A DNA stretch of 64,000 nucleotides from Lunularia cruciata (taxonomy: Eukaryota > Streptophyta > Marchantiopsida > Lunulariales > Lunulariaceae), in the NCBI GenBank assembly GCA_948567375.1, contig OX419760.1:36146001-36210000 (forward strand). The letters are read 5' to 3'. The notes under the pieces were generated by a model. The model did not search any database, was not told the DNA's origin, and saw only the letters and a program-made list of their open reading frames with translations. A program made the translations under genes and the position numbers. This document shows, piece by piece, positions 55,720-64,000 of this stretch (positions within the stretch are counted from its first letter, which is position 1; each line of letters begins with the position of its first letter).

Positions 55720-57204
55720 GGACAAGATGGATAGCCCAGATCCTATGGAGCAAGTGGAGGGCCTAGTGGAGTTAGACCCTTACCCTCATTTTTTGGGTCA
55801 GCAGCAGCCAGTGAGTGGTGGTGTTGCTTGTTGGACTTGTGGTGGACCTCACCATCGGAGAGAGTGTACTTAGGGCAGTGGACCTGATACCTTGGGTGCA
55901 TCACAGCCAGCACAGAGGCAGTGTGAGCATTGCCACAGATTTGGTCACACTTGTGACCGGTGTTTTGACCTACACCCGGAGTTACGGAGTGGTAGGGCTG
56001 CTATGGCTGGTAGTAGAGGAGCTCCAGTTCATGGAGGATGAGGTGGTAGAGGATCTACACCTAGTAGGGGTGCAGTACCTACCCTTACTTCTGACACATC
56101 TATGGCTACTCGGATTGAGCAATTGGAGCAGAGATTGGCTAGTATGGCTATTGCTCAGAGGAGATCAGATTTGGGTGCTGAGGCTTCCACCTCATATGCT
56201 AGTGATAGAGATGCTTTGGACTTCATGTGCGGAGCAGCACATGTGGATGCATCTGCAGCAGTGACTAGGAGTGCAGTACGTACTCTAGAGCCTAGAGGAG
56301 CATCAGTGGAGTTGGACTCACAAAGAGGAGAGGTTGGGAGATAGGTTAGACTTCCCTAGTCTTTCACGCTATCTGAGGCATTGCAGACAACATCCATGGT
56401 TCCTAGATGTCCCAGTGCAGGTGTACTAGGTGGTGATGGAGTACATGATGGACTACCTACTAGTCAACCACCTGCTACTACACAGACTGAGTCTAGCATG
56501 ATGTTGGGGGTAGCTCAACTTATTATGCGGCGTCCTTTGTTTTTGGCCAGTGATATGTTTACATTGGGAGTTGACCCAACCCCAATATTCTGGTTGGCTA
56601 CCACGTTGTGTGAGAGTAGGGATGGTGTAGTTCCTACTACTAGAGCAGAGGTGGTTGGTAGTGGAAATGACTTGGTTGAGGAGCATGGGATCCATTCAAC
56701 AACCAGTGGTTTATGGCAAGCAGCAACGGCTAGACTGGAGGAGTTGCCAGCTAGACCGGCCTTTGAGAGAGCACGGTTCACACTTGGTGTTGTCCTATTG
56801 GATAACCAGAGGGAGATTTTTTGTTTGGTGGGACCTTCAGGGAAGGTCTATACACCACAGAGAGTCTTGTTAGACTTTGGTGCGTAGCCCCTTATGTTGG
56901 GGAACGCTGTAGTTGTCGGTCTGGAGTTATAGAAGACCGATGTAGAGAGGTGTCCATTTCAGATCCAGACATCTCTAGGTGGTGGTTCCACACAGTACAT
57001 CACATGTGGAGAGCTTGTTGTCCAGGTTCAGCCTGGTCATCCAACTGATAGCTCGGTGGTGAGAGCTCATGCTATTGCGACGATAGTTGAGTCATATGAT
57101 GTGCTAGTTGGGGGAGTAGTGTTATACCCCATGGGTTTCAACATTGACTATTGGGAGGAGACAACCTCTTATAGACCTGGTTGGCAGTCTGATGAGGGAT
57201 GGGT
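55717..57204 (+). pseudogene. Family 2 nucleocapsid and protease frame
   Basis: This +1 frame holds the knuckle C-W-T-C-G-G-P-H-H (55829), then a canonical CCHC knuckle C-E-H-C-H-R-F-G-H (about 55925). A Gly/Arg and Ser-rich linker follows. Near 56790-56900 is an aspartic protease with L-L-D-F-G-A (D-F-G at 56873-56881 in place of D-S-G). Downstream are E-S-Y-D-V-L-V-G-G and V-L-Y-P-M-G-F (about 57095-57140). TAG/TGA stops occur at 55871, 56039 and 56882. It is cut at 57204 by the family 4 element. Confidence 0.82.
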
Positions 57205-57945
57205 TGTAATACCAAGGGTTAGCCATATGATCTAGATGTGAAATTCAGTTGGGTAACATCTAGAATTATGTTATACATGATGGTCAAAATAGATCAGATA
57301 GAAGTATCACCAAAAGAGTACTTCTACTAATAGAGCAGAAACCAAAATAGACTTGAGAACCTTAGAACCAATAGCTAGACATATGATTTAAAGGTGAGAA
57401 TTGGTTTGGTAGCATCTAGAAGAATGTTACACATGATGGACTAAACAGATCAGAAAGAGGTATCACCAAAAGAGGACTTCTACTAATAGAGTAGGAACCG
57501 AAATATGCCTGAAATCTTTGAAGGCAATTTCGGAGGCCTAAACGGATGAATTAGGCCTCAAAAATGTGCAGATTCCCCCCCCCCAATGGAGGAAAGGCTG
57601 GCCTTCCCTTCCCCTTGGTTTGTCTCGTTGAGAGCTTTCCAATGGTACCTTACTCATGTGATTCTGAGATTCCTACAGGAAGATTCCCAAAAAGATTCCC
57701 TCCGGTCAAAGCTCATTTGACTAACCAGATAGGACCTAGACCAGCCAAGTCACCCATCCAAGTAAGTAATCCAAGGGTGGAGCTTGCTGACATGTCACCT
57801 ATCTGTGTCCCTAATCCTATGGTGGAGCTTCCTTGGAGGAGATCCTCTTTGTCTATATAATAAAGAGAAGGTGCTCCCTTAGGGCATCAAATGTTTGAGT
57901 GTGCAATCTGTATTTTCTCTCTTCTCTTATCCTCGGAGTATTACA
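57205..57945 (+). repeat. Family 4 5' LTR with internal tandem duplication
   Basis: 741 bp, TGTAATACC to GTATTACA. A unit starting CATATGAT at 57224 is repeated at 57380 (period 156 bp), both with CACCAAAAGAG and ACTTCTACTAATAGAG blocks. A C run at about 57576-57585 and TATATAATA near 57854 (likely TATA box) follow. Confidence 0.9.
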
Positions 57946-57946
57946 A

Positions 57947-57958
57947 TAGTATCAGAGC
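57947..57958 (+). promoter_or_regulatory. Primer-binding site, initiator tRNA-Met type
   Basis: TAGTATCAGAGC lies one base after the LTR. The usual plant site is TGGTATCAGAGC, so one G-to-A change. Confidence 0.85.
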
Positions 57959-58085
57959 AAGTGTTCTAGTCCAAGAGAGTGGATCACCCCTCTTGGAATA
58001 GCACAAACTATTGAAATTGAGTAATTTGAGGTGGAGAACATAGAGTAATCGATAGACTTAGGAAGGACTTTAGAGAGCGGATGGG

Positions 58086-58310
58086 ATGGATGCGCCGGGA
58101 GGACAATTTCCTGCACCGAGCTTTCCATTCTCAAACCCTTTCCACATCAAGGTTATGTACATCCAGCATGAGCAGATGAGAGTATCGCTAGTTTATCACT
58201 TTGGCGCGGAATTCATGGACAGAGTGATGAACTCACCAAACCCGGTGATTCTACCTGTGGTGATATATGACAGAGAGTGGGATTTGACGATCTACATTCT
58301 ATTATGATAA
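58086..58310 (+). pseudogene. Short unrecognised ORF in family 4 leader
   Basis: An open run of 73 codons with ATG at 58086, ahead of gag. No motif is recognised. It may be the decayed start of a leader ORF or chance. Confidence 0.25.
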
Positions 58311-58565
58311 TATGGATATGAATGTCCCAAATCCTCTCCCTTTCAACACTCAAGTAGAAATCCGTTATGTAGTGAGGCCGAAAGTGTAGTGAGGCCGAAA
58401 GTGATGTTTAGAGATTTTGTGGTTAGGAATTTTGGTGAGGAGTATTATCAACAAGTGATAGCTTCTGAGGTCCCAATGGTAGTTCCAATAGTTCGTGCGC
58501 CTTCCAGAGTGATTATATTGACTCTGTATTGAAGCAGACATTAGCAATTGGGTGTTGCAGGAACC

Positions 58566-59654
58566 ATGGATCCGCAGTTGCAAGAGCTGGTGCAAGGAAT
58601 GCAAGGGATGTTGAATGAATTTCAAGAGATTAAGATGACCATGGAGACATTACAAAGTCAAGTGCAGATCCTCAGGAACGATCAAGCCATTCAAGAAGGA
58701 GAGCTGTCTCAAAACCTAGTACCTGCGATTGAAGTACTTGGAGAGGCACCCGTGCCTACGAACCCTATCAACGATGAAGCCACATTGCTACTCCGGATGA
58801 AGAAGACTTGCAACATCGAGCCTTACTAGGGGCAGCGTATGATGGGAGTAGTGGAGAATTGGATCTCAAGAATGAATCAATATTTTTGATTGTTCTCAAC
58901 AGAGATCACAGAGCATGATGCATGCGTGTTTGCATGTGGGTACTTGACCGATAAAGCCCTCACATGGTATGATGCTTGGGAACGATCCATGCTTGTAGAG
59001 AGAAGGGAGGTCACATGGACAACAATGCAAGAAGGATTGCTCAAGAATTTCCAATCAGTGGATTTTGTGCAGATGGCTCGAACCCGACTATGGGGATTGA
59101 GACAAAAGAATAGCGTACAAGAGTATGTGGAGGCATTTCTGGATCTACAAGTCGCAATTACCGACATGAGTCCAGCAGAGGCTCTCGAAAATTTCAAACA
59201 AGGGTTGAAAGAGCGGATTTGCCAAGAAGTCATGGTGCAAAACCCTTGCACGGTATTTGAAGCTATTGCTTGTGTGCAAAGAATAGCCGGAGCATTAGGT
59301 GGAGGTGAAGGAGTAGTTCCACCTCAACATTATTGGGCAGAAATGCCACACATGGGTGGACCAGTACCGATGGAATTGGGCAACCTTCGATTCCAAGATC
59401 GAGGAGCACGGCCACTTCAAGGAGAGCGGAGATGGATAGAAGAACAAAGAGATGGAGTCCCACGAGGAGAAGGGACTCGAGGAGAACAATGCCATTGTTA
59501 CAATTGTGGCCGTATTGGACACATATCTACCAATTGTTGCACTCACTTCCCTAGAGGCCCTCGGCCTTCGTACAAGCGATCTTTGAACAACATGGAGAGG
59601 CATATTGAAGAGGAGGAGGTGGAAACCACTTCGGAAAACAAAGATCGCCAGTAA
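58566..59654 (+). pseudogene. Family 4 gag
   Basis: It starts at ATG 58566 (M-D-P-Q-L-Q-E-L). Stops TAG at 58827 and TGA at 58887 lie before the capsid domain (A-L-T-W-Y-D-A-W, F-Q-S-V-D-F-V, F-K-Q-G-L-K-E). The CCHC knuckle C-Y-N-C-G-R-I-G-H-I-S-T-N-C is near 59495-59535. The frame ends in TAA at 59652; pol lies in the -1 frame downstream. Confidence 0.9.
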
Positions 59655-59749
59655 ATGTACCTTGCGGCCTTACTGGCTCAATAAGGAAGCAGAGAAGCGA
59701 GGGAAGGAAGAAGAATAATGCGCAAAGATCCCGAAAGGCAACCTCACAA

Positions 59750-62700
59750 TTGATTGTCGTGAATGGAATCCTAGAAGGTAATCAAGTAAGAGTATTAATA
59801 GATCCGGGAGCAACAGAGAATTTCTTGTCTTGCTCTATTGCAATAAGCTTGGGAATGGATCTAGAGAGAGATGGAAGTGAAGAAGTAGAGTTACCAAATG
59901 GGCAAATAGAGAGGATTGAATCATTACCTAGACGGGTAACCCTCTCTGTAGGAGAATATCAGGAAGCCATTGAGTGGCGAGTGATACAGTTAGCCCGTTA
60001 TGATGCAATTTTAGGCATGCCATGGATGGAGCAATACAACCCAATGGTGGATTGGAGGAAGAAAGTAGTGAGAACCCACCAATGGTCAATCATTGGGGTT
60101 AAAGAAAAATCACACAGGCAGAAACTGCCTCTATATGTCGTAGGAACGACAATTGTCTATAAGACCGATAGATGTTTTATGGGTCTAATAAGAGAAGTCC
60201 AGAGTGCACAACTCGTTGGACAAATTCCTGAGACATTGAAGATTGTGGTGGATGAGTTTCAAGATGTCTTTCCCGATGATCTACCCTCAGGATTACCACC
60301 TAAAAGGTGAGTAGATCACAAAATAGAGACACTCTCGGGGAAGACACCTCCTTGTAAGGCCCCATATCGCCTATCACCTCATGAGTTGGAGGAATGTAAG
60401 ACTCAAATTGAGGAGATGCTACAAAAAGGGTTCATCCAACCTAGCGTATCACCATATGGGGCCCCTATCTTGTTTGTGAAGAAGAAGGATGGCACAATGC
60501 GCATGTGCATTGACTATCGGGGTCTCAATCAGCAAACAGTGAAGAACAAATACCCCTTACCTCGCATGGATGACCTATTTGATCAACTCCATGGAGCAAG
60601 ATACTTCACCAAACTGGACTTGCGGAGCAGTTACAATCAAATCCGAATTACATAGGAGGATGTGTACAAAACTGCCTTTCGAACCAAGTATGGCCACTTT
60701 GAGTATCTTGTGATGCCTTTTGGCCTCACCAATGCGCTTGCCACTTTCATGAGCCTAATGAATGACATATTTTGTCCATACTTGGATAAGTCTGTTATCG
60801 TCTTCTTGGATGATATATTAGTATATAGTAGCACGATGATAGAACATAAACAACATCTACGAGAGGTCCTCCAGATTCTAAGATAGAATCAGTTGTACGC
60901 CAAAATCTCAAAGTGTGAGTTTGGCAAGTCTGAAGTAGACTACTTAGGGCATAGAGTAAGTGCAGAGGGCATCCAAGTATTGACAAATAAAATAGAGGTC
61001 ATTCAAAAATGGAGTGCCCCAGAAGATTAGACTCAACTTAAGAGCTTCTTGGGGTTGACGGGACTCTATCGTAGATTTGTCAAGGACTTCTCCAAGGTTG
61101 CACAGCCTTTAACGGCACTACTTGGCAAGGGGAAGAAGTGGTCATGGGGAACCGCACAAGAGTTGGCCTTTCAAGAATTGAAGGCCGCTTTGCTACATGC
61201 ACCAATCTTGAAGTGGTATGACCCAAAACGTCCAATCAAGTTGGCTATGGATGCATCAGGCGTAGCAATAGGAGCAGTCCTACAACAAGAGTGGCATGAA
61301 GGATGGCATCCAATTGCATATTTCTCTCAAAAGTTGTTACCGGCAGAGCCCAACTACCACACCACAGAACGAGAAGAGCTGGCCATCGTTCTAGCAACCA
61401 AGCATTGGAAGCACTACCTGGGCAAGAAGGCATTTGTAGTAGAGACAGACCACAAACCTCTAGTCTACATCGAGACACAAAAGGATCTATCTCGTCGCCA
61501 AATTCGGTGGGCAGAGTGGCGACAACGCTTCAACATGACAATCACCTACGTGGAAGGTAAGAAGCAACTTGCAGATGCATTCACCCGCATGCCAATGGCC
61601 AACAACTTGGTGGCAGAGGTTAAGATTAACCCTGAATTGTGGCAAGAGATTCTAGCTGCTACAAAAATTGATCCACAGATTGTAGAAGCGCAATCGTCCA
61701 AAGGTGTCACCAGCACCCAAGGACTCACCTTTTGGGAGGGCCGATTGTGGATCCCAAATGTCCCAAAATTACGCACCACCATTCTAGCGGAATGTCATGA
61801 TTCGGCCATTACAGCTCATGTCAGAGTAGACAAGACCTTGGAGGCAGTCAAGCGCCATTACTATTGGCCCAAGATGAGCACCAACGTGATGTACTATGTG
61901 CATAGCTGCCTACTTTGTCAATAGAACAAAGCTTCTAATCAAGCTCCTGCAGTGCTCCTTCAACCTCTCCCCACTCCTACCCAACGTTGGGAACAAGTGA
62001 GTATGGATCTTGTCTGTGAATTACCCAAGACCACCTCAAGGTTTGACTCTATTGTGGTCTTTGTGGACCGGCTCAGCAAAATGATTCATGTACGCCCTAC
62101 CACCAAGGAGGTGACCACTCCACAACTAGCTCAACTATACTTAGATGCAGTCTTTGCTCACCATGGCTTGTCTAGAGTACTCATCACCGATAGAGGTACC
62201 CAATTCACCAGTTTGTTTTGGCGAACACTCTTTGGTTTCTTCAAAACCAAGTTGGCCATGTCTACAGCTTACCACCCACAAACAAATGGCCAAACAGAGC
62301 GGGCAAATCGCATGATTGAAGACATGTTACGCGGCTTCACCTTAGAAGAGCAAGAGAGGTGGGACACCCTACTACCGTTGGTGGAATTTGCTTACAACAA
62401 TTCAATGAATGCTTCTACCCAGGTCACTCCATTCTTCCTCATGTATGGTGAGCATCCCTTCACACCTTCTAGCTTGATGAAGATCCGTCCAGTGACTACC
62501 AAGGTTGATGCAGTCAACACATTTGTTTCTAGAATCCAACAAGGTGTGGAGAGCGCCAAGCACAGGTTACAGATTGTGCAAAATCGACAAAAGCAATATG
62601 CTGATGCACACCGTAGGCACATGGAGTTCAATGTTGGGGATCAAGTATGGCTATCGACAACCAACCTCACATTAGTTGGATCTCGTAAGCTCAGACCTCA

Positions 62701-63079
62701 TTTTATTGGGCCTTTCTTGATTCTTCATCGCATCGGCACTGTGGCCTATCACCTTGGGCTACCACCCCACATGAAGATCCATCCAGTGTTCCATGTCTCC
62801 CTATTACGCAGATATGCTTCCCGATCAGGCCAAGGTACTTCCACATAGGACATTTGACCTTGTCCAACAGTCATTGATGGCACAAAGGAATATGAAGTGG
62901 AGCGGATTCTCCAAAAACGCATGCGTGGTACTTGCCATCCGCGGGTGGAATATCTAGTACAATGGAAAGGTTACCCCCTCTATGAAGCAACCTGGGAACC
63001 CGCTGCCAATTTGGTACATGCATCGGTGTTGGTGCAAGCATTTGAGCAACAATTGCACAACAAGGATATTGCGTCTTAA
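59750..63079 (+). pseudogene. Family 4 pol: protease, RT, RNase H, integrase, chromodomain
   Basis: A single frame without indels runs 3.3 kb but has stops at 60308, 60653, 60884, 61028, 61922, 62846 and 62855. Domains in order: protease (L-I-D-P-G-A at 59795-59812, Pro where Ser/Thr is expected); RT with F-L-D-D-I-L-V-Y near 60805-60830; RNase H (M-D-A-S-G-V at about 61247, T-E-R-E-E-L); integrase zinc region ending C-L-L-C; core M-D-L-V, T-D-R-G-T-Q-F and Q-T-E-R; GPF module near 62705. The C-terminal chromodomain (62897-63020) has Y-E-V-E-R-I-L and V-Q-W-K-G-Y plus T-W-E-P, with aromatic cage positions kept. Chromodomains guide integration to marked chromatin in this group. Confidence 0.93.
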
Positions 63080-63092
63080 AAGGAGGGAGGTC
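63078..63092 (+). promoter_or_regulatory. Family 4 polypurine tract
   Basis: AAAAGGAGGGAGGTC directly abuts the 3' LTR start at 63093. Confidence 0.8.
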
Positions 63093-63830
63093 TGTAATAC
63101 CAAGAGTTAGCCATATGATCTAGATGTGAAATTCAGTTTGGTAACATCTAGAATGATGTTATACATGATGGTCAAAATAGATCAGATAGAAGTAACACCA
63201 AAAGAGTACTTCTATTAATAGGGCAGAAACCAAAATAGACTTGAGAACCTTAGAATCAATAGCTAGACATATGATTTAAAGGTGAGAATTGGTTTGGTAA
63301 CATCTGGAATGATGTTACACATGATGGACTAAACAGATCAGAAAGAGGTATCACCAAAAGAGGACTTCTACTAATAGAGTAGGAACCAAAATATGCCTGA
63401 AATCTTTGAAGGCAATTTCGGAGGCCTAAATGGATGAATTAGGCCTCGAAAATGTGCAGATCCCCCCCCCAACAAAGGAAAGGCTGGCCTCCCTCCCCCC
63501 TGGTTTGTCTCGTCGAGAGCTTTCCAACGGTACCTTACTCATGTGATTCTGAGATTCCTACAGGAAGATTCCCTAAAAGATTCCCTCCGATCAAAGCTTG
63601 TTTGACCAACCAGATAGGACCTAGACCAGACAAGTCACCCATCCAAGTAAGTAATCCAAGGGTGGAGCTTGCTGACATGTCACCTATCTGTGTCCCTAAT
63701 CCTATGGTGGAGCTTCCTTGGAGGAGATCCTCTTTGTCTATATAATAAAGAGAAGGTGCTCCCTTGGGGCATTGAATGTTTGAGTGTGCAATCTGTGTTT
63801 TCTCTCTTCTCTTGTCCTCGGAGTATTACA
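63093..63830 (+). repeat. Family 4 3' LTR
   Basis: 738 bp, TGTAATACC to GTATTACA. It has the same internal 156-bp duplication as the 5' LTR. TATATAATA is near 63738. Confidence 0.9.
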
Positions 63831-64000
63831 CGGGTATGTCACCTACCAGTACGCTTCAGTAGTGGTAGTCTTGGCTCACTATAGTCCGGGACCATGGCAG
63901 CATCAGTTTTAGCTTTCAGTGGTGCAGTTACTTGGCCTGGTGACTTGTTGGAGAGGAACACACATGCAGAGGATACCCCAGTACCAGAGGAGATCACTCG
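63831..64000 (+). pseudogene. Family 2 element, continuation after family 4 insertion
   Basis: The sequence resumes family 2 pol beyond the protease, with a readable Y-Q-Y-A-S-V-V-V-V-L-A-H-Y. It runs off the right edge before RT. Confidence 0.65.

Larger units (their letters stand above)
57205..63830 (+). mobile_element. Family 4 chromodomain Ty3/gypsy element (chromovirus-like)
   Basis: 6.6 kb. LTRs are 57205-57945 and 63093-63830, flanked by TGGGT (57200-57204) and CGGGT (63831-63835), a 5-bp target duplication with one change. It carries an initiator-Met-type primer site, gag, one pol frame and a C-terminal chromodomain. LTR divergence is about 3-4 per cent over the first 330 bp compared by eye, the lowest in the window. 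Confidence 0.95.

Noticed and set aside
57570-57590. C run in the family 4 LTR as an assembly artefact
   Set aside because: The same run is present in the other LTR near 63463, so it is a true element feature.
1-64000. Host genes, rRNA or tRNA genes, CRISPR arrays, telomere-like or satellite arrays
   Set aside because: None seen; every long frame traces to a transposable element, and no short-spaced repeat array is present.

Overview
This window looks like gene-poor plant heterochromatin. I recognise no host gene. Almost every base belongs to transposable elements inserted into one another, and nearly all are decayed by stop codons. A land plant is suggested by the tRNA-Asp primer sites seen in plant Ty3/gypsy lineages, a chromodomain-bearing gypsy element, PIF/Harbinger transposases with plant-like spacing, and C-to-T decay in CG and CHG contexts. 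I cannot name the species.

Four LTR-retrotransposon families can be separated. Family 1 has giant LTRs of about 3.75-3.86 kb that begin TGTGGTRCC and end GTTGTCACA, and each LTR carries its own long reading frame for an acidic/coiled-coil protein. Its copies are: a solo LTR (988-4773); an old element (8552-21637); a second solo LTR in reverse (16978-20741); the best-preserved full element (28519-42185); and subfamily 1B LTR pieces at 7028-7825, 7826-8551, 21638-24364 and 43984-44060. Family 2 (LTR about 1.6 kb) appears reversed at 1-987 plus 4774-7027, as a reversed LTR fragment at 44061-44854, and forward at 52966-57204 plus 63831-64000. Family 3 (LTR about 690 bp) spans 24365-43978. Family 4 is a compact chromodomain gypsy element at 57205-63830.

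Layout: 1-8551 is a stack of family 1B LTR < 1B LTR < family 2 element < family 1 solo LTR. 8552-44060 is a deeper stack: the old family 1 element holds a reversed solo LTR in its integrase; its 3' end runs into a family 1B LTR, which holds the family 3 element; the integrase of that element holds the 13.7-kb family 1 element. Five-base target duplications were read directly for most of these events: CACCC, AACTC, AGATG, AGTCC. 44855-52965 is AT-rich and holds two PIF/Harbinger transposase relics, a decayed reverse-strand ORF that may be their partner, and an unclassified insertion. 52966-64000 is a family 2 element interrupted by the family 4 element.

The most interesting feature is the LTR-encoded protein of family 1. 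In the solo LTR at 988-4773 the frame runs about 857 codons with a single TGA. It is flanked by two TATA-like boxes, and its N-terminal domain is recognisable in clearly diverged subfamilies. A second candidate is a TTT-TGA junction in family 2, where capsid and nucleocapsid/protease frames differ by +1 at the same site in two independent copies.
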